DNA of 64,000 nucleotides from JAIQFL01 sp035295745 (GCA_035295745.1 DATGIL010000075.1:21540-85539); one strand, 5' to 3'; numbered from the stretch's first letter, positions 49,034 through 57,540 are shown. A program made the numbers and translations. Notes: generated by a model from the letters alone, not told the origin.

Positions 49034-50369
49034 TTGGACTGTTTCCCTGTTCCGAAAGCTGTTTCGCAAGACCCTGGAAGGGCTCACGGGGGGGTCGCTC
49101 GAGCTGGTTTCGGGCGGTGAATGCGCCCGGTTCGGCGATCCGGCCGCCGGCCTGCACGCCACCTTGATGGTGCACAACGAGCACTTCTATCAACGAGCCA
49201 TTACAGGCGGAGATGTGGGATTGGGCGAGTCGTATATGGATGGCGATTGGTCATCACCCGACTTGGTCTCGGTGGTGCGCCTGGCGGTCCGCAATCTCGA
49301 TCGCCTGGAGCAGCAGAGTGGCATGCTCTCGGCATTGGGCGGCGTGGTCGAGCGGATCCGGCATCGGCGGAGGGCCAATACCATCGCCGGAAGCCGCCGC
49401 AACATCGGCGCGCATTACGACTTGAGCAACGATTTCTTCCGTCTGTTCCTAGACCGCAGCATGATGTATTCCTGCGCGTGGTACGAGTCGGCTGGCGATT
49501 CGCTCGAGACCGCTCAGTCCCAGAAACTGGACCGGATTTGCCGCAAGCTGGATCTGCAGCCGGAGGATCGCGTGCTCGAAATCGGCACCGGATGGGGGGC
49601 ATTCGCCCTCCACGCCGTGCGCCATTACGGCTGCCACGTCACCACCACCACGATCAGCAAACAGCAGCACGATTACGCGCGCGAATCGTTCGACCGCGAG
49701 GACGCCGGACGGCGCATCGAACTCCTGTTCGAGGACTACCGGAATTTGCGCGGGCGCTACGACAAGATCGTGAGCATCGAGATGTTCGAGGCGGTGGGAT
49801 ACGAATTTTACGATACGTATTTCGGCGCCTGCGACCGCCTGCTGGCACCGGATGGAGCGATGCTGCTGCAGACCATCACGATGAACGACCGCAAGTTCGC
49901 GGCATACCGCAAGCAGATCGACTGGATTCAGAAGTACATCTTTCCGGGGTCGGAACTGGCTTCACTGCAAGGCATACTGGCTTCGCTGGCGCGAGCGACC
50001 CGGCTCGCGCCGTTTCACGTGGACGACATGGGGCGACACTACGCGCGCACTCTCGCCGCTTGGCGCGAGCGGTTCAACGGGTCGCTTGCGACGGTCAAGT
50101 CGCTGGGGTTCGACGATCGTTTCACTCGCATGTGGGACTACTATCTGGCCTACTGCGAAGGCGCATTCGAGGAACGGCACATCAGTGACGTGCAGTTGAT
50201 GCTGACGAAGTGCGGAAGCAGAAGGACGCTGTACCAGGAGCCAGGGCTTGTGGGACAAGCGCTGTGCCGTTCGGATGTGGTTGGGGCCGCACGGACTTCG
50301 CCCGGCAGATCGAGGCCAAACTCGGTAAACGCGCTGGGTACTGGAAGTGACCTTCGCATTCACCACTGA
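49026..50369 (+). CDS. Cyclopropane-fatty-acid-synthase-like SAM methyltransferase 2
   Basis: A 447-residue CFA-family enzyme, longer than the first copy in this island. It has an N-terminal lipid-binding region (AGLHATLMVHNEHFYQRAI then TGGDVGLGESYMDGDWSSPD), NIGAHYDLSNDFFRLFLDRS followed by MMYSCAWYESAGDSLETAQ, the SAM motif VLEIGTGWGAFALHA, TISKQQHDYAR, and IVSIEMFEAVGYEFYDTYF. The last about 30 residues (VGAARTSPGRSRPNSVNALG) look low-complexity and may reflect a frame extended past the original stop. It is last in the plus-strand operon and convergent with cdsA. The family includes Cfa, mycolate and UfaM-type methyltransferases. Confidence 0.88.
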   Translation: MNDWTVSLFRKLFRKTLEGLTGGSLELVSGGECARFGDPAAGLHATLMVHNEHFYQRAITGGDVGLGESYMDGDWSSPDLVSVVRLAVRNLDRLEQQSGMLSALGGVVERIRHRRRANTIAGSRRNIGAHYDLSNDFFRLFLDRSMMYSCAWYESAGDSLETAQSQKLDRICRKLDLQPEDRVLEIGTGWGAFALHAVRHYGCHVTTTTISKQQHDYARESFDREDAGRRIELLFEDYRNLRGRYDKIVSIEMFEAVGYEFYDTYFGACDRLLAPDGAMLLQTITMNDRKFAAYRKQIDWIQKYIFPGSELASLQGILASLARATRLAPFHVDDMGRHYARTLAAWRERFNGSLATVKSLGFDDRFTRMWDYYLAYCEGAFEERHISDVQLMLTKCGSRRTLYQEPGLVGQALCRSDVVGAARTSPGRSRPNSVNALGTGSDLRIHH

Positions 50370-50437
50370 CGACAGGCGTTGGCGCTGAGGATTCTCCCCG
50401 GAAACGGCCGGACTGCAGCCAGGTGTCTGCAGGTCGC

Positions 50438-51205
50438 CTACGCCATCAACCTCAAATATGCCCAGATCACCGGCAGTGTGAAGAGCGTGCTGTCTACACG
50501 ATCTAAAAAACCGCCGTGACCGGGCAGCAGGGCACCGCTGTCCTTGACTCCCGCACCTCGTTTAATGGCCGATTCCGCCAAGTCTCCAAACTGCCCCGCC
50601 ACGTTCGCCAACGCCGTCAGTGCCACGGCGTTCGCCACAGGCACCGCCGGCACCGCCCACACCAGATATGCTCCGGCAATCGACACCGACGTCACCACCG
50701 AAGCAATCGCTCCCTCCCACGACTTCTTTGGACTCACGCGCGACGCCAGTTTGTGCGCGCCAAATTTGCGGCCGACGAAGTACGCTCCGCTGTCGCCCAC
50801 CCAGTTGAGCAGCAGAGCATACATCAGCCAGTGGGGATTCTGCTCGTGCAGTCCCAACGCAAAGCGCCAGCATCCGAAAACATAGACGATTCCAGTCAAT
50901 AGCAACGCCGAGTGAGGAATCGATTTGCCGAGATCGTCGCCGCGCATCGCCAGCGCCATGGCGATCAGCGCGAGCGCCACGATCACGAGCGCCATATCGC
51001 CCTGCGCCACAAGCAGCAGAATACCCGCACCGTAGCCGAAGGGCCCCGGCGCTCCAAAGCCGAAATGCGCCACCACCGCGTCATATTCGCGATAGCAGAG
51101 GCACGCCACAGTGGCGACCACTCCCAGGAAGATCCAGAAATTGGCCCAAAACACTACGTAGACGACGATCGGAATCAGCGCGAGGGCAGTGAGGACGCGC
51201 CTCAT
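50438..51205 (-). CDS. cdsA: Phosphatidate cytidylyltransferase
   Basis: A 255-residue membrane enzyme making CDP-diacylglycerol from CTP and phosphatidate. About seven helices are visible, and the family signature is at the C-terminus: KRGAGVKDSGALLPGHGGFL followed by DRVDSTLF, with the preceding NWVGDSGAYFVGRKFG and SPKKSWEGAIAS blocks. Its ATG overlaps the uppS stop by 4 nt (51202-51205), the classic uppS-cdsA pairing. Confidence 0.95.
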   Translation of the reverse strand: MRRVLTALALIPIVVYVVFWANFWIFLGVVATVACLCYREYDAVVAHFGFGAPGPFGYGAGILLLVAQGDMALVIVALALIAMALAMRGDDLGKSIPHSALLLTGIVYVFGCWRFALGLHEQNPHWLMYALLLNWVGDSGAYFVGRKFGAHKLASRVSPKKSWEGAIASVVTSVSIAGAYLVWAVPAVPVANAVALTALANVAGQFGDLAESAIKRGAGVKDSGALLPGHGGFLDRVDSTLFTLPVIWAYLRLMA

Positions 51206-52047
51206 GACGTGCGGAGGGCTTCGATCAGCGACTCATCGTCGCCGGCTTTAACGGATTCGCCGATCGTGCGGGTGGCGCTCAAGCCGCCGTATCGGCGGTC
51301 GCGCTTTTGATATTCGAGCACCGCCTGGAGCAGATCCGTACGCGTGAAATCGGGCCACAGCGTTTCGGTGACAAACAACTCCGCGTAAGCGATCTGCCAC
51401 AGCAGGAAATTGCTGATGCGCATCTCACCCGAAGTGCGAATCAGAAGGTCCGGATCGGGACATGCAGCGGTGTATAGATTGCCGGCGATCAGATCTTCGT
51501 CGATCTTGATGGTGGAGATGCTGCCATCGAGACGCGCCATTTCGAGAATTGCGTTCACCGCATCGATAATTTCGGCGCGGCCGCCATAATTGATCGCGAG
51601 ATTCACCAGCAACCCGCGATTCGCCGAGGTGGCATCCACCGCGGAATCGAGTTCGCGCCTCACCTGGTGCGGTAATGCGTCGAGGCGTCCGATGGCTTGC
51701 AGGCGAATATCATTCTTTTGCAGGTCCGGCAGTTCCTGTTTCAGGTAATAGCGCAGCAGGCGCCACAGGGTTTCCACTTCCGCTCGGGGCCGCTTCCAGT
51801 TCTCGATTGAGAAGGCATACAGGGTGAGGACCTTTACGCCCAGTCGGGCGCAAGTCTCCACGGTTGCACGAACGGGTCCGATTCCGGCGCGATGCCCAGC
51901 CACCCGCGGCAAACGGCGGCGGCCTGCCCACCGTCCATTCCCGTCCATGATGATCGCGATGTGAGCCGGCAACCGGGTTGGATCGATCGCCTGGGCGATA
52001 TCCCAGTCTTTCTCCCCTGGCTGGAGTGATTCCAGTAAGGCCTTCAT
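51202..52047 (-). CDS. uppS: Undecaprenyl diphosphate synthase (cis-prenyltransferase)
   Basis: A 281-residue enzyme extending farnesyl diphosphate to the C55 lipid carrier of peptidoglycan synthesis. Motifs: HIAIIMDGNGRWAGRRRLPR with the catalytic Asp, VLTLYAFSIENWKRP, LVNLAINYGGRAEI, and DLLIRTSGEMRISNFLLWQ followed by IAYAELFVTETLWPDF. It is about 25 residues longer than the E. coli enzyme at the N-terminus. I start at the ATG 52045-52047; the longer frame to 52110 has poor sequence. It precedes cdsA with a 4-nt overlap. No dxr or frr is in the window. Confidence 0.95.
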   Translation of the reverse strand: MKALLESLQPGEKDWDIAQAIDPTRLPAHIAIIMDGNGRWAGRRRLPRVAGHRAGIGPVRATVETCARLGVKVLTLYAFSIENWKRPRAEVETLWRLLRYYLKQELPDLQKNDIRLQAIGRLDALPHQVRRELDSAVDATSANRGLLVNLAINYGGRAEIIDAVNAILEMARLDGSISTIKIDEDLIAGNLYTAACPDPDLLIRTSGEMRISNFLLWQIAYAELFVTETLWPDFTRTDLLQAVLEYQKRDRRYGGLSATRTIGESVKAGDDESLIEALRTS

Positions 52048-52153
52048 GAGGTAATTATTTATGGTACCGCCACGCGTTTGAAATGTGCAAACCGTTGATT
52101 TTACGGACATCCCGAAAAGCCGGACGTGGAGAAAGAATGGTGGACAGGCGCGA

Positions 52154-52588
52154 TCAGAGGACCATGGTCGCGCCCCAATCCACCGGACTCAAATCGCGTG
52201 CGTGCCGCGAAAACAGCCAGTGGTGACCCTCCAGGTCAAGGACGCCATATTGCAGTTCGCCGTAGCAAGTCTCATGCAGTTCTTCGACGATGTGGGCTCC
52301 CGCCGTCTTGGCGCGTTCGAAATGGCCCTCCACATCTTCGACGAAGACCGTAAGCGACTGCGTGTGGCGCCCGATCTGGGAGGGACTCGCGGCCTCGCCG
52401 CCACGTGTGGCATTGAGCATAATACACGCCTTTCCGAGCAGCACCTGCGCACCACTTATCGGTTCGCCGTAGTGATAGTGCTCCTGGAATCCAAACGCCG
52501 CCGCGAGCCATTTCAAGGCTGCAGGGAGGTTCTGGTAATTCACATGGGGCAAGACGGTGTCTGTGGGTACGGATCGATTCGCGATCAT
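52154..52588 (-). CDS. VOC-superfamily (glyoxalase/bleomycin-resistance-like) protein
   Basis: A 144-residue single-domain vicinal-oxygen-chelate protein. The two paired beta-alpha-beta-beta-beta units are visible: VLPHVNYQNLPAALKWLAAA and FGFQEHYHYGE, then SLTVFVEDVEGHFERAKTAG and GELQYGVLDLEGHHWLFSRH. Metal-binding candidates are His in LPHVNY and Glu or His near the chain ends. Functions in the family range from glyoxalase to PhnB-like and antibiotic binding; nothing here narrows it. The ATG at 52586-52588 is used. Confidence 0.85.
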   Translation of the reverse strand: MIANRSVPTDTVLPHVNYQNLPAALKWLAAAFGFQEHYHYGEPISGAQVLLGKACIMLNATRGGEAASPSQIGRHTQSLTVFVEDVEGHFERAKTAGAHIVEELHETCYGELQYGVLDLEGHHWLFSRHARDLSPVDWGATMVL

Positions 52589-52627
52589 GACTACAGGATA
52601 CGGCCATCCCCGCGCCACTAATGAAAT

Positions 52628-52750
52628 CGTCACGCCTTGGCCACGGGCGATCTTCTTCTTGAAAAGAACCCGCGGGCACCGAAAAACAGGGCATGCCGCT
52701 CATGATCTGCGGATCGATAACGATTACCGCGTCTGTGAGGCTCGCCCATT
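52628..52750 (-). pseudogene. Possible remnant of a DUF433 antitoxin-like gene
   Basis: One minus-strand frame reads DAVIVIDPQIMSGMPCFS, which resembles the start of DUF433 proteins (xxITVDPxIMxGxPxxxGTRV). The expected GTR(V/I)P continuation is not in the same frame; a nearby frame gives GARGFF. There is no intact ORF or partner toxin. It lies just 3' of the ABC permease gene. Confidence 0.35.
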
Positions 52751-52766
52751 CCAGCGCTCACGGGAG

Positions 52767-53855
52767 TTATTCGTACGCCAACGCGTCGATCACGTCCTGG
52801 CGCGCCGCTTTGAGGCCCGGGTAAAGCGCGCCGCAGAGCGCGCCGACCACCGAAATGGCGGCGGCGATCGGCCACCAGCCAGGTACGATGGCCTCGATCA
52901 TGGTCGGCACCAACTCAGCGATCATCCAGCGTGCACCGTAATTCATCAGGATGCCGAGCGCCGATCCGCACAGCGCCAGCAGCACGGTCTCGCGCATCAG
53001 AATCTGAAGTACCAGCGCCGGAGACGCACCGAGAGCTTTCAGCACACCGATTTCGCGGGTGCGCTCCAGCACGGCGGTGTACATCGATAGAAACACAACC
53101 AGAAAGCCCACCAGCGTGCCGATCCCGATCACCACGTCGGTAAATTGCCGCAGCATGGGAACGTTGGCCTCGGTCACGAGCGACGTCAATTCCGCTATCG
53201 AGTAGACGGGATAATTCTCGAGCTGCTGTTTGAGCGCGGCCTTTACCGATTCGGTTTGCGCCGGGTCGCGCAGCTTGATGTAAATCGACGAGAGGCGCGC
53301 GGTATTCGCGGTGAGATCCTGCAAATGCGCGAGATCGACAAACATGCGCGACATCTTGCCCTGCTCGACTATGCCCGCGAGCCGCCACTTGCGATTCATC
53401 ACCTCGATGGTGTCGCCGGCGTGCAGATGATTTCCCGCGGCATAGAAATTGTCCACCAGAATGTCGTCGGGCCCGCGAAATGGACCGCCTTCCAGGTAGT
53501 GGAAGCCGCCGCTCATCGCATTGAATTCTGCCAGGTCGATGCCCGTCACGGAATTGACGCCGCCGATCGGGTAGACGAAAATTCCGGTCGCTATCTGTGT
53601 CTCGGGGCGCTCTCGAGCGACGCGCAGGAGGGCCGCCGGAAACGCGCTGCTGAAGGAGAACAGCGAGCTGTTCGGCGGCCGGATCACCACGTCCGCACCC
53701 ACTCCTCGCATGCGCTGCAACATGTCGGCAACCATGCCTCGGCTCAGCCCCACCAGGGTCAGCACCAAAGTCACTTGAACCCCGATCGCCACCGCGCTCA
53801 CCAGGGTGCGGACGGGGCGATGCTTGAGATTTTCCAAAACCAGACGATTGATCAA
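52767..53855 (-). CDS. ABC transporter permease, FtsX/MacB/LolC type
   Basis: A protein of about 362 residues with one N-terminal helix (RTLVSAVAIGVQVTLVLTLV), a periplasmic MacB-like domain of about 180 residues (DVVIRPPNSSLFSFS onward, GIDLAEFNAMSGGFHYLEGG, DILVDNFYAAGNHLHAGDTI), and three C-terminal helices with the FtsX core (VIGIGTLVGFLVVFLSMYTA, RTREIGVLKALGASPALVL, and the closing GAARQD-type PGLKAARQDVIDALAYE). This four-helix layout exports lipids, lipoproteins or peptides mechanically. No ATG is available; a TTG at 53853-53855 gives a natural start (INRLVLENLKHRPVRTL). No ABC ATPase gene is beside it. Its divergent neighbour encodes a LolA-like protein. Confidence 0.8.
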   Translation of the reverse strand: MINRLVLENLKHRPVRTLVSAVAIGVQVTLVLTLVGLSRGMVADMLQRMRGVGADVVIRPPNSSLFSFSSAFPAALLRVARERPETQIATGIFVYPIGGVNSVTGIDLAEFNAMSGGFHYLEGGPFRGPDDILVDNFYAAGNHLHAGDTIEVMNRKWRLAGIVEQGKMSRMFVDLAHLQDLTANTARLSSIYIKLRDPAQTESVKAALKQQLENYPVYSIAELTSLVTEANVPMLRQFTDVVIGIGTLVGFLVVFLSMYTAVLERTREIGVLKALGASPALVLQILMRETVLLALCGSALGILMNYGARWMIAELVPTMIEAIVPGWWPIAAAISVVGALCGALYPGLKAARQDVIDALAYE

Positions 53856-53859
53856 AAGG

Positions 53860-53865
53860 TATAAT
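53860..53865 (+). promoter_or_regulatory. -10 box of the LolA-like gene
   Basis: A perfect TATAAT ends 11 nt before the GTG at 53877, in the 21-nt gap between divergent genes. No -35 of good quality is visible. The transcript would have a leader of about 5 nt. Confidence 0.45.
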
Positions 53866-53876
53866 ACCGTAACGGG

Positions 53877-54575
53877 GTGGGATTTCTGTTTGTGACGACG
53901 ACACTGACGATACGTGTGGGCGCGCTTCTGACTCTGGCGGCAGGTGGTTTGTGGGCCCAAAGCCCGACCGAAGTCCTGACACGCCTGGACCGCTTTGCGC
54001 CGTCACTGCGCGCGCTTCGTGCGGTGGTGCGATACACCGATCACACTGCGCCGCTTTCAGAAGACTCCGACACTCACGAGACTGGCACACTGACGATCCG
54101 GCGATCTTCGCCCGGCAAACTGCAGTTCATGATCGCGTTCAGCGATCCTGATGCGCACACTGTGGTGCTTAGCGGACAGAAGGCGGAATTGTACTACCCG
54201 AAGCTGGACGAAATCCGCGAATACGACATCCGCAAGTATCGCGACCTGGCGCAGACGCTCCTGGTACTCGGCTTCGGAACCTCCGGCCGGGATCTGGCAG
54301 CGCATTATCAAATCGCCGATCTGCGGCACGAGACCGTGGAGTCGCAGCCCTCCACGCATCTGGAACTTACGCCGAGGTCGTCTGAGGTGCTCAAGGAATT
54401 GAAGAAGGTGGAACTTTGGATCGCCGACAAGAACGATTGCCTGGTGCAGCAGAAACTCTACTTCCCCGGTGGGAGTTACAAGATTGCGCGTTTCTCCGCA
54501 GTGGAGATCAATCCCAATCTCGATTCTTCGGTATTCGACCTGCCGAAACATGCCAAGCGCGTGCGCATGAATTGA
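53877..54575 (+). CDS. LolA-like outer membrane lipoprotein-sorting protein
   Basis: A 232-residue exported protein. The signal peptide is TIRVGALLTLAAGGLWAQ, and the mature part has the open beta-barrel pattern of LolA/LppX: LRAVVRYTDHTAP, GTLTIRRSSPGKLQFMIAFS, AHTVVLSGQKAELYYPKLDE, and a C-terminal SGRDLAAHYQIADLRHE, HLELTPRSSEVLKELKKVEL and LVQQKLYFPGGSYKIARFSA. Such proteins carry lipoproteins or lipids across the periplasm. The GTG at 53877 is used; another GTG at 53892 is in frame. It faces an FtsX-type permease, so the two may form a lipid or lipoprotein export pair. Confidence 0.82.
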   Translation: MGFLFVTTTLTIRVGALLTLAAGGLWAQSPTEVLTRLDRFAPSLRALRAVVRYTDHTAPLSEDSDTHETGTLTIRRSSPGKLQFMIAFSDPDAHTVVLSGQKAELYYPKLDEIREYDIRKYRDLAQTLLVLGFGTSGRDLAAHYQIADLRHETVESQPSTHLELTPRSSEVLKELKKVELWIADKNDCLVQQKLYFPGGSYKIARFSAVEINPNLDSSVFDLPKHAKRVRMN

Positions 54576-54585
54576 GGCGCCGGCA

Positions 54586-55263
54586 TTACCGCAGTTTCAG
54601 CACGGCGTCTTCGTACAGCAGTTCCAGTGTCTTGATCGAGGTAGTCTTCCCGGTAAACGGAAAATAGAGAAAGCCGCTGAAGGCGCCCCGATGCTGCCCT
54701 TCCTGCAGAGCAGCCTGCACCACCAGTTCCTCCGGCGTGACGCGACGCTCGGGCTCAATCCCGCCGTTATCCGGTGCCGGCGTGCGCGGGACCCTGCTCT
54801 GTGGCGGCGGTTGGCCTTGCGGGATCTGTGTTGGCGTGGGACGTCCCAGGATCACGCCCGTGTTTCCGAGACCGCCACCCGCCTCGAGGCGGGGACCCGA
54901 CTGCCATTCCGGGCGCTCCAAATCCGCCACCACCATGGAGGGAGCCGCCGCACCCAACAGTTGCTTCTTCCCATTGATGCGCAGAGCGAACTCGCCGTTA
55001 TTGATGGTGAGACCCTTCTCCTTGGGAGGATAGAGCGCCACTTCCACCACCAGGAAGTCTTTGGTGAGGTAGGTCTGTCCTTGACCAGACACGCTGTGGA
55101 TCATGAACTCCGCGCCGATCTCGATGTCGCGGTACTGGCCGTGGACGTCGTAGTCTTCTGCCTTTGGCTTAGGCTCGGTGCCGCCCTGCGCGAGGGCGAG
55201 GGAGGCGCAGACAAGAAACAGGAGAAACCGCACACTTAATGATATGCCGGTGATCGGCCACAT
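54586..55263 (-). CDS. Exported protein of unknown function
   Basis: A 225-residue protein with a signal peptide (VRFLLFLVCASLALAQ). The mature part begins EDYDVHGQYRDIEIGAEFMI, with a beta-rich region ending in GEFALRINGKKQLLG, then a Gly/Pro-rich linker (GRPTPTQIPQGQPPPQSRVP) and a C-terminal helix-strand segment (ELVVQAALQEGQHRGAFSGF, LYFPFTGKTTSIKTLELLYE). I do not recognise the family. The ATG at 55261-55263 is chosen for the signal peptide. It is convergent with the LolA-like gene (10 nt apart). Confidence 0.72.
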   Translation of the reverse strand: MWPITGISLSVRFLLFLVCASLALAQGGTEPKPKAEDYDVHGQYRDIEIGAEFMIHSVSGQGQTYLTKDFLVVEVALYPPKEKGLTINNGEFALRINGKKQLLGAAAPSMVVADLERPEWQSGPRLEAGGGLGNTGVILGRPTPTQIPQGQPPPQSRVPRTPAPDNGGIEPERRVTPEELVVQAALQEGQHRGAFSGFLYFPFTGKTTSIKTLELLYEDAVLKLR

Positions 55264-55295
55264 GCTATGATCCTTCGAGTTCAGGAGGAGATCGC

Positions 55296-55784
55296 ATGGA
55301 GCGCATCGTTCCCGGTCCCGGCCAGGAATCGGTATGGGACTACCCACGGCCTCCCAGAGTGGAACCGGCGGGACGCCGTGTGCGCGTGGAGTTCAACGGC
55401 GAAACCGTCGCCGATTCGCGCGCAGCGTACCGAGTCCTCGAGACCAGCCATCCACCCACGTATTACATTCCACCAGCGGACGTCCGCCTGGAATTCCTGA
55501 CGCCGAGCCCCCAACGCACCTTTTGCGAGTTCAAAGGCAGCGCCGGCTATTGGACCCTGATGGTGGGCACGCGAGTCTCCCGCGAGGCCGCGTGGAGCTA
55601 CTCCCGGCCGGCGCAATCCTACAGCATGCTGCGTGACTATCTGGCTTTCTATCCCGGCCGGGTGGATGCATGCTTCGTCGACGACGAACGTGTGGAGGTG
55701 CAGGAGGGCGATTTTTACGGGGGGTGGATCACTTCCAATCTCACCGGCCCCTTTAAGGGTGGCGCCGGCACGAGATTCTGGTAA
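55296..55784 (+). CDS. DUF427-domain protein
   Basis: A 162-residue cytoplasmic protein of the DUF427 family: an N-terminal SVWDYPRPPRVEPAGRRVR, then VEFNGETVADSRAAYRVLET and SHPPTYYIPPADVRLEFLTP, the CEFKGSAGYWTLMVG core, and YSMLRDYLAFYPGRVDACFV followed by DDERVEVQEGDFYGGWIT. The fold is known from structures, but no reaction is established. The ATG at 55296 has an aggaggag Shine-Dalgarno 5 nt upstream. Divergent from the preceding exported-protein gene by 32 nt. Confidence 0.9.
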   Translation: MERIVPGPGQESVWDYPRPPRVEPAGRRVRVEFNGETVADSRAAYRVLETSHPPTYYIPPADVRLEFLTPSPQRTFCEFKGSAGYWTLMVGTRVSREAAWSYSRPAQSYSMLRDYLAFYPGRVDACFVDDERVEVQEGDFYGGWITSNLTGPFKGGAGTRFW

Positions 55785-55798
55785 GCGTGCGAGTCCGG

Positions 55799-56482
55799 TC
55801 AGATGTTGAACCCCGCGGCCTTCAACACATCCAGTAATCGGATCTTATAAGCGATCCCATCGGGTGAGCTGTCCCCCGATGCGCGTGCGCTGGTACGTGC
55901 CTGGTTGAAGAAGTTTTCCCACTTCAACTGGTCCGACGACTTACGTTCCTTAAAAAAGCCGGAGCTTGGCTGGACCCAGGCGCCGTGTGTGGTGTCGTCA
56001 TCGTACTCGTCCTGCACTTTCTGCAACTTGTCCTTGTACGATTTGACGATGTTCTTGGCCTCGTCCTCGCCGTCCTTCTTGGTTGCGTAGGTCTTGGCCT
56101 TCAACTGCATGATATCGATGAAGCAGTCTCGCGCCATGAGCGCCGAGATGTCGTAGTGACCTTGTTCATGATCGAGCAGGAGATCCTTGCCGATGTCGCT
56201 CAACGGATCGATACGCTTCCAACTCTTCTGCGGATCGAAGACCACAGTGGCGATGACGTTATCGTCGAGGACGAAGGTCGAGGCTCCTGGAACAGAATTC
56301 AGGACGGGATCGTCCTTGCCGCTGAACTTCACATTGAAGGTGCTGGAGGTTCCGGCCATGCCGACCGTCTGACCGGAACTGGCGGCAGCATTCTGCAGAG
56401 CTTGCAGCTCTTTCTGCGAGGGGCTGCCTCGAAAATCAGTCCACTCGAGCTTTTTGAATAATCCGATTAACGATGACGACAT
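55799..56482 (-). CDS. DUF922-like predicted zinc protease, non-secreted
   Basis: A 227-residue protein. The central motif is DLLLDHEQGHYDISALMARD (about 100-119) with HEQGH at 105-109, a zincin motif, and the whole resembles DUF922 (predicted secreted zinc-dependent protease). There is no signal peptide: the chain begins SSSLIGLFKKLEWTDFRGS, also DUF922-like. The C-terminus is helical and charged (DEAKNIVKSYKDKLQKVQDE). The ATG at 56480-56482 has a gaagggg Shine-Dalgarno upstream. Peptidase activity is inferred only. Confidence 0.72.
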   Translation of the reverse strand: MSSSLIGLFKKLEWTDFRGSPSQKELQALQNAAASSGQTVGMAGTSSTFNVKFSGKDDPVLNSVPGASTFVLDDNVIATVVFDPQKSWKRIDPLSDIGKDLLLDHEQGHYDISALMARDCFIDIMQLKAKTYATKKDGEDEAKNIVKSYKDKLQKVQDEYDDDTTHGAWVQPSSGFFKERKSSDQLKWENFFNQARTSARASGDSSPDGIAYKIRLLDVLKAAGFNI

Positions 56483-56560
56483 TGCACCCCTTCAGAAACG
56501 CTTGTTAATCCCGATCTGTACACTATACGAGCTGGGAGCACCGATCAGATGAGGGCGATT

Positions 56561-57493
56561 TCACTGATTTCGCCACCACCGCAGTACCCTCAATGCCCGC
56601 AGTGTATTCCAGCGGCTGGGCTGCCCGGTGCGTTCCATCTCGAAAAAGGTCACGCCCCGATATCCGTCCGGCAGCAGCCAGCGGCCGTCTGGCTGCCGCC
56701 GCTTCTGCAACAGTTCCATCGCGTCGTCTAATCGCTCTTCGCGCGGCGCACCACATTCCCGGAAATAGTCGAGACCTCGCAGAACGTCATAGTGCCAGCG
56801 CGGCGGAAACGCGAACCTGGTCATCTGATCTCTGACTACCTGCCCGGTGCGGTGCGACTTGAAGAGCCGGTGCACCAGCAGGAACTCGCGGCCGCGAGCT
56901 TGAGCGTCCGCCGCGGGACGTGCTTTCGCGGGCCGGAACAACTCGTACTCGCGAAGCGCCTCCAGCGCCGAGATCGTGGTGTGAAACGATCCGTGGGTTG
57001 CTCCGCTGTAGCCCGGCATGGCACGGCAGTTCCATCCGCCGTCCGACATCTGTTGCGCGACCACGTGATCGGCGAGTTGGTCTACCCGCGGGTCGTCCAT
57101 GCGGAACCAGCAGATCACCGCCAGCACCATGCTCGAGACGCAGGTCTCACTGCGTTGATGATGGCTGGGGTAGAAGTTGATACCGCCGTCGCTCCAGAAG
57201 CCGGCATCCAGCAAGACCTTGCAGGCGCGCGACGCCTGCCGGTTCCCGGGCGGGAGGCCCAAACTTCGAAGCAGCACCATCGTGTACGTCGTGGAGGTCC
57301 ATTTGGGCGTGTAGATGCCCTTCGCCCAGCGGCCATCGTCCTCTTGCATCGCGAGGAGTTGCGCGCCCCATCCATCCTTCGCGACGCGCTGTTGTTCGCG
57401 AGACGCGGGCCGCGCCGCAAGATCGCGCAACGCCTGCCAGCGAATTGACGCGTCACCTGCGAGTAGCCATTCGAGAATCGTATCAGTTGCCAT
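56561..57493 (-). CDS. Single-toroid squalene-cyclase/prenyltransferase-like protein
   Basis: A 310-residue helical protein that resembles one alpha-alpha toroid of squalene-hopene cyclases or prenyltransferase beta subunits. QW-type repeats are visible: QEDDGRWAKGIYTPKWTSTT, QQMSDGGWNCRAMPGYSG, and RRQPDGRWLLPDGYRGVTFF. It is half the usual 600-plus residues of a squalene-hopene cyclase and has no DxDD acid motif, so it is unlikely to be a cyclase by itself. Possible roles are a terpene-binding protein or a family of unknown exported or cytoplasmic toroids. It is 47 nt from a divergent gene. Confidence 0.7.
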   Translation of the reverse strand: MATDTILEWLLAGDASIRWQALRDLAARPASREQQRVAKDGWGAQLLAMQEDDGRWAKGIYTPKWTSTTYTMVLLRSLGLPPGNRQASRACKVLLDAGFWSDGGINFYPSHHQRSETCVSSMVLAVICWFRMDDPRVDQLADHVVAQQMSDGGWNCRAMPGYSGATHGSFHTTISALEALREYELFRPAKARPAADAQARGREFLLVHRLFKSHRTGQVVRDQMTRFAFPPRWHYDVLRGLDYFRECGAPREERLDDAMELLQKRRQPDGRWLLPDGYRGVTFFEMERTGQPSRWNTLRALRVLRWWRNQ

Positions 57494-57540
57494 TGCGGAG
57501 CATTCTATCGCGAGGACAGGAGAGATAGAGTAGGAAGACG

